DNA of 64,000 nt from Hymenoscyphus infarciens. Taxonomy: Eukaryota; Ascomycota; Leotiomycetes; Helotiales; Helotiaceae. The notes beneath the pieces are model-generated. The model saw only the letters and a program-made list of their open reading frames with translations. It did not search any database and was not told where the DNA came from. Position 1 is the stretch's first letter; each line of letters starts with the position of its first letter. A program made the translations under genes and the position numbers. Below, one piece after another: positions 1-12,121 of the stretch. The DNA is taken from the NCBI GenBank assembly GCA_001414345.1, contig LLCB01000059.1:62001-126000 (forward strand), written 5' to 3'.

Positions 1-363
1 CAGCCTTATTCCCAGAAGGGGAGATACGTCGAAAACTTAATTAAAGAAGCCATAAAATGAAGATAAAACCTTACAGGGCATACCATGAACCTGCACCAGC
101 CCATAGACAAGCACCTTGTCTCTGTCGATATGTTATCCTCGTTGTTCTGCTTATAACATGAGCTGCATTGCTTGCCTGAATTTGCCTGTATCTCTGAGAT
201 CTTGCTATCAAATTCAAATTGTTACCAACATTTAAGTCGCTTAGATAATTGGACTCAGAGGAAGCTAAGAGTCGCATGCAAGAGAAACAAAAAGCAGGAT
301 TATAATATTGTAGCAAGGGTAAAAAAAAACATCATAGACATGGCTGCAAAAAATAGCATGCAT
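1..363. other. intergenic, no gene seen
   Basis: Short open frames occur on both strands, but none shows a recognisable motif or a plausible spliced continuation. I see nothing functional here. Confidence 0.4.
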
Positions 364-507
364 GTACTTCGTCCCAGGCCTTTTAAACGTTAAACAAGGG
401 GGTCACTTTATAGAATTTGCAGGGCATTTTCGGTACTTAGCATAAACCATCGGAAATATGGCAATTGCCCCATTTGGATAACGTTTAAAAGCCCTGGGAC
501 GAAGTAC
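364..507. repeat. MITE-like hairpin element, family H copy 1
   Basis: Terminal inverted repeats of 29 bp (364-392 and 479-507) match at 28 positions and begin with the core CTTCGTCCCAGG. The loop carries GGGGGTCACTT and CGGAAATATGGCAATTGCCC, both also present in the copy at 34250-34368. TA dinucleotides flank the core on each side, which would suit a Tc1/mariner-type TA target, but this is inference. It has no coding capacity. Confidence 0.8.
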
Positions 508-937
508 CTGCATGAGAGTCCAATTTGGAAGCGGTTAGTGTCGATAACACCGGGAGGGCCCTTGCACGGGGATGTTCAAAGCTCCCACTGAGATATTCTC
601 CGAAAGGCTTGGGATGAAAACCCCTTGGCAAAGATCCCCCGAGGGGCACGGAAAGAAAACAAAAAAAAGGAACCACCGATTCTGGGACCAGGGGTCGAAT
701 TTGGGTCAGCAAGAATGTCTTGAGCAGCGATTGGTTTTGTTACCGAGCGAAGGTTACAAGTGTACCTCTGCGGTGCTCTGTATACGAGAAACAATCCTCT
801 CCGCCCAGAAAACGGCTGCGACAAAGATTCGTGCTTTCATCTCGGCTTCGGATAGGTTGAAGGAGGATGGGACAAGAAGTCGATTTGAAGCATGCGAGTT
901 GATTGTAAGTGTGGACTATGCAGAGAAATACTCTTCT
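508..937. other. intergenic, uncertain open frame
   Basis: A 125-codon frame on the plus strand (572-949) runs through here and into the next inverted repeat. It has no recognisable domain and its end lies inside a repeat, so I do not call it a gene. Confidence 0.35.
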
Positions 938-1143
938 CCCCCTAAATAAAATGTAAAAGTGGGTCAGTGTAGAACTGGGGGAGGCAGTGTAAAGTCATGG
1001 TAATGTCAGGGGGTTTGGCCAATAGAAGCTTCTTTATCCTTCCATTTTTTAACTTCAACTCTTTTTATTGGCTATACGCTTTGATCTTGCACTGACACCA
1101 GTGCCCCTGCCAACTGACCCACTTTTACATTTTATTTAGGGGG
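938..1143. repeat. MITE-like inverted-repeat element, family T
   Basis: Perfect 31-bp terminal inverted repeats lie at 938-968 and 1113-1143, with the core AATAAAATGTAAAAGTGGG. Weaker complementarity continues inward (a GGCAGTG-type block near 990 against CACTGACACC near 1090). The outer right end runs into a G homopolymer at about 1139-1149. The element is about 206 bp and non-coding. No second copy was noticed in this window. Confidence 0.8.
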
Positions 1144-3276
1144 GGGGGAGAGTACTGATAAGGGGGGAGGGGTAGCGGTAACACCGTCATCGTCCCTAGC
1201 TCCCTGGCACCGCTCTTCATTTAAAAAATGAAGCTCACGATGTTGTTGTTGAAGGTTGAATGCGGCGTCAAGGCGGCTGTCACATTGCCAAGGCGGCCGT
1301 TGAAATAGGCCGTGCACATGGGGCGGCTGTGGGTCTAAATACAGCTGCTTTCCGGGTTTTTACAGCTAACTCGCTTCAGGGGCTCGTTTAGGGCGCTTTC
1401 GCCATGTGCAAGACAGGGTTACGAACTTACGACCGGGACCCGGGGAGCTGACGACGCTTAGTCGTCACTCTATTTTACGGAGGACCTCCAGGTGCGATGT
1501 GCTCAGTTGATTCGAATATTGAATGCCAGCAAGACCTTCGGAGTTCGGCTAAGCGTATTGTATGCGATACACCCGACGACAAGACTCTGGATTTTGACGC
1601 CGGGCGAGGAAGAACTACGAGGAAATTCGGCATAAAGAATAGAAATGGACTGCCGTACAATAGTTCTGGTCAGCAGAGTACTTACTGCACGAAGAGGAGG
1701 GGTCACATTTCGATAGACTACGGCCGCGATGCTGCAGCCTGCAGGTGAAAACCACAAACCGGTTTGGGAGACAATCCATGCTCAATAAACACGGGCAAGC
1801 CTGGCCATCCCATTACTCACTGCTTACAGAAACCAATTCACAATACTTCGTACTCCCCGCAAAGGATCAAAACAACTATAACAAGCCTGTTATACCAAGA
1901 GTCAAAGGTCTCCCAAGCGCTTCGGGGATGTCGAGTCGCCGCCATCTCCGGAACAATCGGTCCTCAACAATTTACCGTCTTCCGCGAAAACAGGGACTGA
2001 ATGATGTCTTTCAGGGATAATGACTAGTGCGGGAGACAAAGGGTATGGCTGATGAATTTCGAGACACTGAATCATATCATTTTTGATATTGTGCAGGTGG
2101 ATATAGGCTCAAGAGCCGAAGGAACTACATGTAAAACCTTAAAACAAGAGCCAATTTATTACATGCATAGTTCCTCTTTCGCGGGACCGGTGTGGCAGCA
2201 GGTGAGCTTGACTCTCTGCCACGAGGCATGGAAATGGAAATGCAAGGGAGGCTGGTAAACATTTCCAAGAACGGATGGCTGTCAGGACTCAGATGTAAGC
2301 CCTGAATAAGAGAAAAAGAGGCACAGGACCGAAAAGAGGTTTCAACTTTCAAAAAAAAAAACCACTCGTGCTTGAGAATCTTGGCTTGACACAACTTGAA
2401 GCTTCCAGGTTTTTTTGGCCCCCTGAATCCCTCTTGTCTGCACAGACTTTAGTGTCGTTGGAGTCATAGATGTGGGGTCGGGGACGTCGGGTATCAATCA
2501 GTTTGGCCTGTCAGTCTTGACAGGGTCTGAATATACGGATTCTTTGACAAAACATGGTGATATTTCGTGGGTAAGTTATATTGGTTGAGAAAAGAGGAAG
2601 ATCTATAGATCGAAACCTTTGCCGTTTCAAGATCGGGACTTTGCGCGCGGGAGTTGGTGCGTTGCGTTAAAAGTAAGACACACCATCTAAGGTGGAACTG
2701 CGTTACAATATTACACAATTGCATACACCAAAGTGTCGAGGGTGGCTTTGACTAGCTTCGTATCTCAACCACCTTTGATAGACTTGGCAACCTGGTCGAG
2801 ATGCCGTTTCCCACCGCCTTGGCTAGCTGTGAGCTGCCGATTGCCGGTAAAGATAGTTGATCCAAAATATACGCTGGAGTATTCGTATCTTGAAGCAATA
2901 ACCTTGGCTGATTTACAACTCTGTGCTTCTAGCTCGCGGTCGTTGTTCTATCTGCGCGAAAAAACTTGGAAGAACTGACCTAGATCTTTTCAAACAATTA
3001 AAATGATTTAGGGTAACAATTCAATAACATTTCGATGGTACGGCGCTCAACGTGACCTATCAGCTTTCCCCGCTTAACCCCGACAGCCAACCCCCACCAC
3101 GTGGTGATTAAATCACCACTTACTAATCCAAACTCTAAATGTACGTAGTTTGCTTCACTGATGCGTCACTGAACGCAACCAACCTTCAGCTCTCTGGTGT
3201 GTTACATTTCCAATATTCTCCTTTCTAAATTGAACCAGCAACGCAATCCCAAATTTCATTTCACAGTATCATCACA
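1144..3276. other. gene-poor intergenic region upstream of AKR
   Basis: About 2.1 kb with several 60-90 codon frames on both strands. None has a motif, consistent splice sites or a believable length. The last few hundred bases presumably hold the promoter and 5' leader of the downstream reductase. Confidence 0.4.
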
Positions 3277-4678
3277 ATGCCTCTTCTCACACAAACCGGA
3301 AAGCCTCGGGTAATCCTGGGTCTCATGACCTTCGGCGAGGGCGATGAAGCTACTGCAAAAGGCGCCAGGATCACAACTTTAGATGGCTTCACAAAAACCC
3401 TCGATCATTTGCAGGCTGCTGGATATAACGAGGTTGATACAGCGCGTGCATACATTGGAGGAGAACAAGAACGCTTCACCGCTAAGGCTCAATATAAAGA
3501 GAGGGGTTTGACTTTAGCGGTATGTCCTCAACCGGGTTTAGTCTCCATCTCGTGGAAAGAAACCTAGTTTTTTTGCTAGGAATAAAACAATTCTGACATA
3601 ATGTTATGCTGTTTATAGACTAAGGTTTATCCAAAAACACCGGGCATTCATAAACCCGAAGTCCTTACACAGCAATTTGAGACGAGCTTGAAGGAACTCG
3701 GGACCGATTGCGTTGATATCTTCTATCTTCATGCGGCGGTAAGACTTCTTTGAGCAAGTGGGCGGTAAATTGAAAGTGACTGACAATGTCATGGAAATCT
3801 AGGACCGTTCCGTCCCGTTCCAAGAGACGCTAGCAGCTGTTGACAAGCTTCACAAGCAGTACGTTTAACCCCGGATAATTCGGACAATCGTTTATTTCCA
3901 TATTCTAATATTCCTTCAGAGGCAAGTTTGTCCAACTTGGGCTTAGCAACTTCACGGCCTTTGAGGTTGCAGAAGTTGTGATGCACTGCAAGTATAATAA
4001 CTGGGCAAGTGGATTTTCTCTATTTAACCTCTTTGAGACATACAGAAATTTCGCTAGTTTGAAGCATGCAACAGTTGCATCATCCTTCAGACACCCTCGT
4101 TCTTTTCATTGGTATTGCTTCTAATATTCATGCAGGTCCGACCCACCATCTATCAAGGAATGTACAACGCCATCACCCGTTCTCTAGAACAAGAACTTAT
4201 CCCGGCCTGCAAGAGATACGGTCTTGATGTTGTGATTTACAATCCACTTGCAGGTGGATTGTTCTCTGGAAAATACAAGACCTCGGACATTCCAGAGGAG
4301 GGTCGGTTTAGCGACAAAGCTGGACATGGGGAGATGTATCGAAAAAGATATTACAAGGAGAGTACCTTTGAGGCTCTCAAAGTTATCGAGCCAGTTGTCG
4401 AGAAGGCTGGTCTTACCATGGTTGAAGTTGCTCTTCGTTGGGTCGTCAATCACTCGGCTCTGAACGTCAACGACGGAAATGATGGAGTTATCATTGGCGT
4501 CAGTTCCATTGAACAACTTGATCAGAACTTGAAGGACTGTGAAAAGGGCCCTTTGCCAGAAGAGGTATTACTGGCCCTTGACCAGGCATGGCGTATCAGT
4601 AAACCAGACACATCCAATTACTGGCATCTTGACCTCAAGTATACCTACGATACAAGGAAGGCACTCTTTGAGGTCTAA
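3277..4678 (+). CDS. aldo-keto reductase, AKR7/aflatoxin aldehyde reductase type
   Basis: Five exons (3277-3519, 3619-3738, 3803-3858, 3920-4004, 4136-4678) join in frame to 348 aa, the usual length of AKR7-type NADPH-dependent aldehyde reductases. The start opens a typical AKR strand (PRVILGLMTFG). The catalytic tetrad is visible as D54 and Y59 (DTARAY), K83 (TKVYP) and H119 (FYLHAA). The motif VRPTIYQGMYNAITR is characteristic of the AKR7 branch, and the C-terminus carries the cofactor-binding SSIEQLDQNL helix. It should reduce aldehydes or dicarbonyls in the cytosol; the natural substrate cannot be read from sequence. The fourth intron (4005-4135) uses a GC donor. The gene stands alone between two repeat-bearing intergenic stretches. 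Confidence 0.93.
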
Positions 4679-4851
4679 GCGGTGGGGTTCGTTTCTCTCG
4701 TACTCTCTCCCACCCCCTAATTAAATGTTCTTTCTGACAGCCGGGTGGTACCTTAAAATCGTGCGGCCAAAAAAAAGAAGGTTCAGGTTTAACCTTTATT
4801 TAAGGGGGCGGGAGGCGGGGGGAGTTTAGCATACAGGGATTTGGTTTGCCA

Positions 4852-5073
4852 GGCTCGTGGTGGACAAGAAAAGCGGCAGTAAATACGTCTGGTTGTTCCA
4901 ACTTTTTAGTACAATTTTCGCATTTCTCTAATTGTTCTTCCCTAGTATGATATTTTAAATAGCTCCAAGTATCTAGGGTAGTTACTTTGAATTGCCCAAG
5001 ATAGCTGGAACAACGGCTAGGAAGGCAATACGAATATAATATTTACTGCCGCTTTTACTGTCCATGGCGAGCC
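4852..5073 (+). repeat. MITE-like element, family S copy 1
   Basis: Terminal inverted repeats of about 34 bp start GGCTCG and contain AAAAGCGGCAGTAAATA; the right end carries the complement. The interior is a loose palindrome ending in the family signature TTTGAATTGCCC followed by an AGCTGG-like block. It lies about 170 bp past the AKR stop and has no coding capacity. Six further copies or remnants occur in the window. Confidence 0.85.
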
Positions 5074-6498
5074 GAAGGGGGTTTTTCATTTTGCTTAATA
5101 AATGGATGACAACTATTGGCAAATGGAACCCCAAGCACAGACTCCGTCCACTCTATCTTCTCCACAAAGTGGTCCATCCGTTCAGTCTCAGATTTCGTAC
5201 AGACACTTTTGTGGAATTCCGTATCAATGGATTCCATTTTGCTTTCTTCTCCTCCAGAAGTCCGAGGGCCGATGTCGTCGAAGCGTCGAAGAAGTCTTTG
5301 GTCACCCGGTGATCCCCTTTAGGACATAAGCGAAAGTCAGCTTGCGACCTCAGAAGCGCCGCATCGCACGAAGCCCTAACCGTCAGCCACCGGGCCAAAG
5401 TAATCCGGAAAACGGGACGGGGAAGCTTCTTATGGAAGGGGGAGTGGAAACCTGGCTTCAGGGATGGAAAGAGTCCTTGTTTCTCTCCTGCACGTTGCAG
5501 TGTTGCATTGAAGGAACAATATTTCAACAAACAGCACGAGAGCGTGGGGTATACGTATACCTGGTCGGACGGAGGTACAGCGTCTCGGTTCACATGGCCT
5601 CATATTTCATGAATTCCCGGATGGTGTTGTAGAATGTGCTGTGATGGGTGCTGCATGGAGAATAATTTCGGGCACTTGGACGAAAGTAAAAACATGGCGA
5701 GAAAGACGACGCAACCAAATCATGCCTCCCGTCGGCTTGGTAAAGACTGGCCGCTTGAGAGTTTAGCTCGGGTACTTTGATGTCTCCCAGCCTTTTTCAA
5801 ACTTAATCAACTTCCAAGACACTTCAAAGTTTGTTACTCCACCTGCTTCCAATTTTGCCCCTCCAGTAGGTCACGTGATCTCCCCCTGATCTCCGCTTCA
5901 AGGAACAACGGACAACTCACAGACTGGCGTCCTCGAATGATGAGCCTCAATGCGAAATAGCTTCATCCCTACCTTAACTACGGACGGTATGATACACATT
6001 TTCCGTACAAGTAGGGCCGTACCGCCCATCTTGCTCTCAAATTTAGTACTCGAGTAAAGTTCTCACCTCCTCCATTGGCAAAAATGCACAGCCTATCTGC
6101 GCCACTTGGTGACGGAGTCTCGCTTTAGGCCAAACGCTATAGTGCACTATCTGTATAACAGAGGTAGGCAACCGCAGAGAAAAGGTTGGAGAGGGGACTC
6201 TGAAAATTGCTACCTATTTTCTCTTCTATCACGAACTTTTCTCCAGGTGAAATCATATATATATATATAGAGAGAGATATATATATATATTTCCCGGTTT
6301 TGCAGCCTTGTCTTGCCTTGCGGCTTCCTTTTCCATTCACCTCTCGGCGATCTCAGTCCAATCTTACTTCCCACCAACCAAAACCAAAACCTGGCAGACC
6401 TCTAATTTCTTGACGACGACGACTCCTCCACCACAACAAACACTATCGCCATCGCCATCGCCATCGTCAAACAAACATCAATTGAAGAGCATTCAATT
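5074..6498. other. intergenic, syntaxin promoter side
   Basis: There is no convincing gene. A microsatellite (AT)n(AG)n(AT)n sits at about 6254-6291 and forms a near-palindrome. The 200 bases before the syntaxin start are pyrimidine- and CCA-rich with CAT/CGCCAT tandem triplets, typical of a fungal 5' leader. A minus-strand frame at 5055-5237 is discussed among the rejected items. Confidence 0.45.
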
Positions 6499-7643
6499 AT
6501 GTCCCAATACCAGCAGTACGGCGGAAACCCATACAACGGGGGTCCAGGTGCAGAAGCTGGATATGGCGCTCCCCAACAGCAACAGGTAATCTACAGAACA
6601 TCCCCTCATCCGCGCGTTCCTCCTTTGCGCTCGCAGTATCGCTATCATGAAAAGCTCCAGCAACAATCTAACTAACATCACCTTTTTTCTCCTCAGGGTC
6701 ATCTAGCACAGCCAAATCTTCAACATGAGATGTCCAATTATTCCGGTGCCTCCGAATACTCACAACCCGGTGCACCCGCCGCGCATCCCTCCGCCGTCCT
6801 CACCCAGCAAGACTTCCTCTCCCGAGTCGATTATGCCAAATCCGAGATTCGCAGCTTAGGCACCAATATTTCCGACATCGCATCCCTCCATCAACGCTCC
6901 CTCAGCTCGGCGGATAACAGCACGTCGGCGCAACTCGAAGGTCTGGTCACGCAAACACAGTTGAAGAATACCCAGATTCGCGATCAGATCAAATACCTCG
7001 AACTCGATGCGCTCAAGACGACCGATGGATCAAAGTCGATCAAGAACTTGCAGTCGAAGCAGCTTAAGGAGACGTTCCAGAGGGCGCTGCAGGATTACCA
7101 GCAAGAGGAGGTTGGATTCAGACAGAGATATCGCGAGCAGATTGCCCGACAATTCCGAATCGTGAATCCAGAGGCGACGGAGGCTGAGGTCCAACAAGCA
7201 GCCGAGTTAGATTGGGGATCAGAAGGTGTATTCCAAACAGCTGTAAGTCACCCCTCCAATTCTCATGACAGCATGATTCTAACAAGCCATTGCAGCTCAA
7301 GAGCAACCGCACAGGACAAGCATCATCCGTCTTGGGGGCCGTTCGAGCACGTCACAATGAACTGCAACGCATCGAAGCAACCCTCACCGACCTCGCCGAG
7401 ATGTTCCAGGACATGGCCCAAATCGTCGAAGCCCAAGACCCAGTCATCGAACACACCGAGCAAAACGCCATGCAAACCGCCGAAGATGTCGACAAAGGAA
7501 ATGATCAAATCGAACAAGCCAACAAGCATGCCCGCCGTCGTAGAAGAAATAAGTGGTGGTGCTTGTTGATCGTGGTTATCATCGTGTTGGCGATTGCTCT
7601 TGGTGTTGGATTGGGTGTCTATTTTACCAATAAGAAGACTTGA
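6499..7643 (+). CDS. SSO1: plasma-membrane syntaxin, t-SNARE (Sso1/Sso2-like)
   Basis: Three exons (6499-6585, 6697-7242, 7296-7643) give 326 aa. A Gln/Gly/Tyr-rich N-terminal tail precedes the Habc three-helix region (about residues 55-200). The SNARE helix follows at about 225-285, with the zero-layer glutamine Q258 in IVEAQDP. A basic juxtamembrane stretch (HARRRRRNK) leads into one C-terminal membrane anchor (about 297-320), so the protein is tail-anchored and faces the cytosol. By family it is the Qa-SNARE for exocytic fusion at the plasma membrane. The first exon codes only the disordered tail. Its 3' end faces that of ERV41, 341 bp away. A tail-anchored SNARE is a natural client of the GET pathway, whose Get2 subunit is encoded at 27114-28134. 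Confidence 0.93.
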
Positions 7644-7984
7644 TAGACAGGCGGTTGCTTGGTTCGTTGCACTTTTACTGGCCTGGACTTGAATTGGTGG
7701 CATTGGGGTTGGGATTGGTTTGGATGGAGTTTCCACGTACATTCAAGTACCGTACTAATAGTAATCGAAGGCAGCCAAATTCCCGGGGTTGGTTGTATTT
7801 TACCTAATGCATGAGAATACGAAAAAATAGGTTAGAGAAAGTTCTTAGATGTTGCAATCTTGCGAGATTTCAATACAATGCACAGGCAACCTAGCAAGTT
7901 TTATATTTTCAATGTATTTAAATTTGGGAAATGACCAGAAACGCCGTGCCGGGATGATATAAAAATGAGATGAAATCGTACAAA

Positions 7985-9290
7985 TCAATCGTGGTATGAG
8001 GCCTTTCCAGTCAATACACCCTCGCTCAACCTCTTCCTCCGCTTGCCAATGACCTCGACAAACCACTCACTTAATGTGAACCCCCAGTGGAAAGCAACCA
8101 ACACACCACTAAAAACGTTCACAACCTTGACCACGAATCTCAAAAATCCATCTCGGCTTTCTTCTACGGTGAGTAACATGGGCTCGATGTCGTATTTGAA
8201 GAAGATTCCTGGGACGGAGTGATCGCCGACGATGTGTGATTGCTCGGTGACAGCATATTGGTTTGTGAAGAGGGTCTTGGCTCCATAGGAACTGCTGTCC
8301 ACTGTGTAGATTGTTGGAACAACCGAGACGAAGTACTGGAATTTGTGGAAGTGGTTTGGGGTTGTCGAGATGGTGCGATCGAGGGGGTTGAGGAGGGAGG
8401 GGTAGAAGGCTCCGAATGAGAGTTCCGACACGATATGGGAGAAATTAAAAACTAAACAGCCAAAAATAAGTAAACCATTCCAACACCAAAGATTTTAATA
8501 AAGACATACCAGCATGATCCAAATGATCAGCTCCCCATTCCTGATACCCATGTCCCCTCGCCGTAATGTGGAAATCTGCTTGAACTTTGTTCACACCCAA
8601 ATTCCCATAGATGCGACAGCTATCTCCCTTCCCCCCCTTCAGTCGTGGTGTCCTCCCGAATTTCGCCCGTCGACTGTTTCCTGCGGCGGCAATAATATCA
8701 TGAACATGTTCCTCCCCAAATCCCTCTTCATGATCGTGATATCCCTCCCCCGTGTCCACCCGTCCATTCGCATCTTTGCCCAGAGAATGAACACCCTTCT
8801 CATCAACCCATTGATTCCAATTCGTTGCGTCCCGTTTCAACATGTCTCCTGCTAGGATCCGGTCTCCGGCTGCGTCTTGGACGTTTATGTGGATGCTGGA
8901 GCATTGCATTGCTATAACGATATCCAAGTTGATTTGCAAGCTCTTGCCCACATCTTTTTCGACGGAAACGGTGTGGTTCTCGTGGCCGCGCCACCATTGG
9001 GTGAACTCGTTGAATGTGAGGAAGACGCAGACGACGAGCATTGCTACGGTCCATTTTCCGCCGCCGGAGGTGCGGGTGATGTATTGGGGTTTGGATTTTG
9101 CTGGGAGTTGTTGTGTGAGCTTTCAGCTCCTCATTCAAGTATTGCAGGATAAAATGAGAGATCCAATTGACTCTCATAATCTATGCAGGAGTAAGGAATT
9201 GAACTTACGAAAAGCATCAAAAGCCGAAACGAGGTTACCCTTTTCCCCAAAGGCATCCTCGTCCAGACCATGATCTGCGAAACCGTTCAT
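7985..9290 (-). CDS. ERV41: ER-Golgi vesicle cargo receptor subunit Erv41
   Basis: Three exons on the minus strand (9290-9209, 9100-8510, 8451-7985) give 379 aa, normal for the ERGIC/Erv41-Erv46 family. The start MNGFADHGLDEDAFG is the family N-terminus. A first membrane helix (KWTVAMLVVCVFLTF) follows, then a large lumenal domain with SVEKDVG, LQINLDIVIAM and AAGDRILAGDM. The third exon opens with HIVSELSFG and NPLDRT and ends with a second membrane helix and a short cytosolic tail (TLSEWFVEVIGKRRK). The acceptor of the first intron was chosen at 9101 because only that join keeps the family sequence FDAFPKSKPQY in frame. The protein cycles between ER and Golgi with Erv46 as a receptor for cargo such as glucosidase. 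Confidence 0.92.
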
Positions 9291-9294
9291 GTCG

Positions 9295-9320
<26 letters not shown>
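9295..9320. repeat. CT microsatellite
   Basis: Thirteen CT units lie immediately upstream of the ERV41 start codon (GA units on the coding strand), in its presumed 5' leader. Pyrimidine/purine tracts are common in fungal promoters; no function is shown. Confidence 0.9.
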
Positions 9321-9327
<7 letters not shown>

Positions 9328-9942
9328 GGCGCGATCCTTTTTCCTAACACCCTCTTACATGAATTATCGATGTTTGCGCAAATCGGATCTTTTACGAGGA
9401 GGTCGTGGTGGGTGGTGGTTCGTGGTTCGAGGAGTTATTTATTTTTGGTGCTGAGCCTGGTAGAGGACACGCAACGACGCGAGGCTGAAGCCCCACTTAC
9501 CGAGTGAACGGTACCTGACTTGATGACTCTGTGATTGGTTGGTGAATTTAGTGTTTTTGATATAATTCGGCGTGGTCAAGAACCAAGTTGATTCTTCTCC
9601 TCCCGTCGCTTCTGCTGCTCGTGTTCATGAAATCCAAAGCAAGTGCTTCGATGAGTCGGTCGATATGTTATATGAAGAGGGGGGTCTTCTGTTTAAGACT
9701 CGACTTCAAAATTATGCTTTGTTTGGCTGCTAGGAATTTCTACAGTTCTCCGTCATATGCTGAACTTCATGGTTTTGTTGGAGCAGTGTGAGTGTGCTGA
9801 GCACAGCCAAGCCAGATAGTTCTTGCTTTACTGTTCCCATTTTGATTTTCTTCTTTAGTCTTTCAATACAATGTCAGAGGGATTGAGGTACATGAGGTAC
9901 ACCTATGAGAAGATGTTTCAAGGAATCGAAGAGTAACGAAGT
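9321..9942. other. intergenic, ERV41 promoter and regulator 3' end
   Basis: About 620 bp between the ERV41 start and the stop of the Zn2Cys6 gene. Short frames only; nothing recognisable. Confidence 0.4.
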
Positions 9943-12121
9943 TCAATTGTCCAAGATTTTGTCATCTATGGATAACCAGTTCCTGGACCGCATATCAATC
10001 TTCTCGTCCCTCAGATACCACTTGCCATCAATTCTCTGTCGCATTTGGTACAGAGTTCCATCACTGTGGTCCGAAACGTAATTAATATCCGTCACTCGCG
10101 CCCATTCTGATGGAACAATTGCGCCAGTTGGATCAGTCAAATCTTCCAAGCCTTCTTGCTCAATCGCAATTACCCTATCAAGTACGTGGACCATTCCGGA
10201 CGAGCTCTGGATCAGGTCATCCCACTTTGAGGTACTCAGGACAACTTTGAGGAAAGAAGACGCTCTGGTTCGTAGCGACGGATTTCGACATTTGATGGCG
10301 AGCATATAGATTTGAAGGAATAAATGCGTTGAAACTTGGTAGGTCGTTCCGGTACGCTTTTGATTTTTGGTAATGCTCTTGCCGGAGGAATAATATAAAG
10401 AAGACATCTGTTCAAACATATCGATGTATTCGTCAACGTGTGCATCATGCTCGACTTCCTCCAATGAGAACTTTTGGGGAAGCCATATATACAAGAGCCT
10501 TTGGACAAGCTTGATGTATTTGAGCTCTTGCAATACTTCCGGGTCTTTTGTAGCCTTATGCAAAGGCTCAAATAAATTGACCCATTGTTGAATTCTCTTT
10601 TGAAAGTATTGGCGTTGCAATGTTGCGGCACGGTTAATCTCGTCCTCGTCGTGAGTTAATTTATAATACTGAAATGAACGTGCTGAGTAGTGTCCATAGC
10701 AGGTGATTTGCTCCAACTCAACTGTCGCCTCCACGATATTATTGAAGCGTTGACTTGGGGGCATATAAAGATCGACTCCATCAATTTCAAACTCTGTCGT
10801 CTTGCCATAAACATAGAGTAATGATATCCAATTGTAAAATGAATCGTGGAAGAGGGGTGACAAAACATTGTCGATGATGGCGTTGGGTGGCGAATTGCTG
10901 GATTTTAGAGACCGTATAATACGAATTCTAGAGTTAAAATCAGGATTGAAAAGAAAGAATGGAGAATTAAGGATGGCGTGGGATGTGGGAGAGGGGAGAT
11001 TGGAAGAACTGAAATCCTTTGTAACATCCACAGCAGGAAGAAAAGCACGAAATTGCCTGCTTACCCAGCACGTAGATGAGCAAGGGCTCCGCTTCTATTT
11101 TGGGAAAAAGCTTCTATATTGAAAAACATTTGGCAGGCGCCCAGTAGGGCCACGGTTGACAACCTTCGACCGGAATCTTGAGCTGTGAGTAAACCAATCG
11201 CGCGGTTATAATGCGATAGGGTGGTTTGATAGGAGACGGCAGCAGGACCATCTTTTTGCTGCATTTTCCGCGCGAAGGTTTCCACGAGACTGAGCACAAA
11301 TTAGTATGCATTTAAGGAGGGAGATGCCAGAGAGCCAAGAAGATGCAAACATGTGAGATAGTTGCTCATCACTCTCCGGCACTCATCTTTCTGATTGTGC
11401 GAGATATTTAGATAAGTGTAGCTATTTTACTAGAAGGTTTAGGAAAAGCAAGAAATTGAGGGTTTGGTTCTTCTAAATTTTCTCGGATAGACCATTTTGA
11501 ATAATGAGGTAGAAGGGATGGGTGCTGGAAAGGAATGGCCAATCTTCTTATCGAATATGAGGGGAGGTTTAAATTACTTACTTTCCGACAGCAAGGAGAG
11601 AATGCCAAACGACTGGCTCGGAAAGTGATAGTGGCGACATAGCCAATTCCCATACTCTATCATCAGAGGGGCCTGACATCCGCCTCAAAGTCTTTATCAA
11701 TTGCAATTCAACTTGTTTAGTATGGTCGACTGAGCCCGTAATATTTCTAGGTGTTCTGGCAATGGGTGGTTTTTCTTGAAAAGGGCGGAGACCAGCTGTT
11801 TGCTGTGGCTTCGATCCGTAACCTGGACAATGATAACCGGCATTCAAACATCTTGAACCTGATTAAAATTAGCATGAATGTGATGGAAATGGGATTGTAT
11901 AAAACAACATGCAGGCTTTGCTTCGTCGCATTTAATATGTCGATTCCTGCATGTGATATGCGTATTAGCTAATGCCCTTTAAGTAAACGAAGAAATGCAG
12001 CAGAAATGACTGACTTGCATGTTTTACAGCCACTTTTGCTCTTGAAATTTCCTTTTCTCGCATGCTTTTGTTTTGGTTGACCAAGGTCGACAGTAAACGG
12101 AGTTAGAATCATTTTTTCCAT
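9943..12121 (-). CDS. Zn2Cys6 fungal transcription factor
   Basis: Five minus-strand exons (12121-12015, 11946-11909, 11858-11582, 11289-11065, 11008-9943) give 570 aa. The binuclear zinc cluster is complete only after splicing: C32, C35, C42, C49, C52 and C59 have the exact C-x2-C-x6-C-x6-C-x2-C-x6-C spacing. Two introns cut the cluster, one after C35 and one within the codon for C49. The remainder resembles the fungal transcription-factor middle region (RRMSGPSDDRVW, SLLAVG, SHYNRAIGLL), followed by a helical C-terminal half. By family it binds DNA in the nucleus; target genes are unknown. The start was taken at the first in-frame ATG that gives a short basic arm before the cluster. The intron 11290-11581 is long (292 bp) and could hide a further small exon. 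Confidence 0.85.

Noticed and set aside
572..949. 125-codon plus-strand frame
   Set aside because: Ends inside an inverted repeat and lacks any recognisable feature.
5055..5237. Minus-strand frame with protein-like composition (MESIDTEFHKSVC, MDHFVEKIEWTES), extending open to about 5318
   Set aside because: It reads like a fragment of a real protein, but I could not find a family, a start, or consistent neighbouring exons, and the stretch begins right at a MITE edge.
5153..5593. 146-codon minus-strand frame
   Set aside because: No motif; overlaps the stronger fragment in another frame; composition looks random.
7323..7742. 139-codon frame antisense to the syntaxin SNARE exon
   Set aside because: Shadow of a well-supported gene in the opposite strand.
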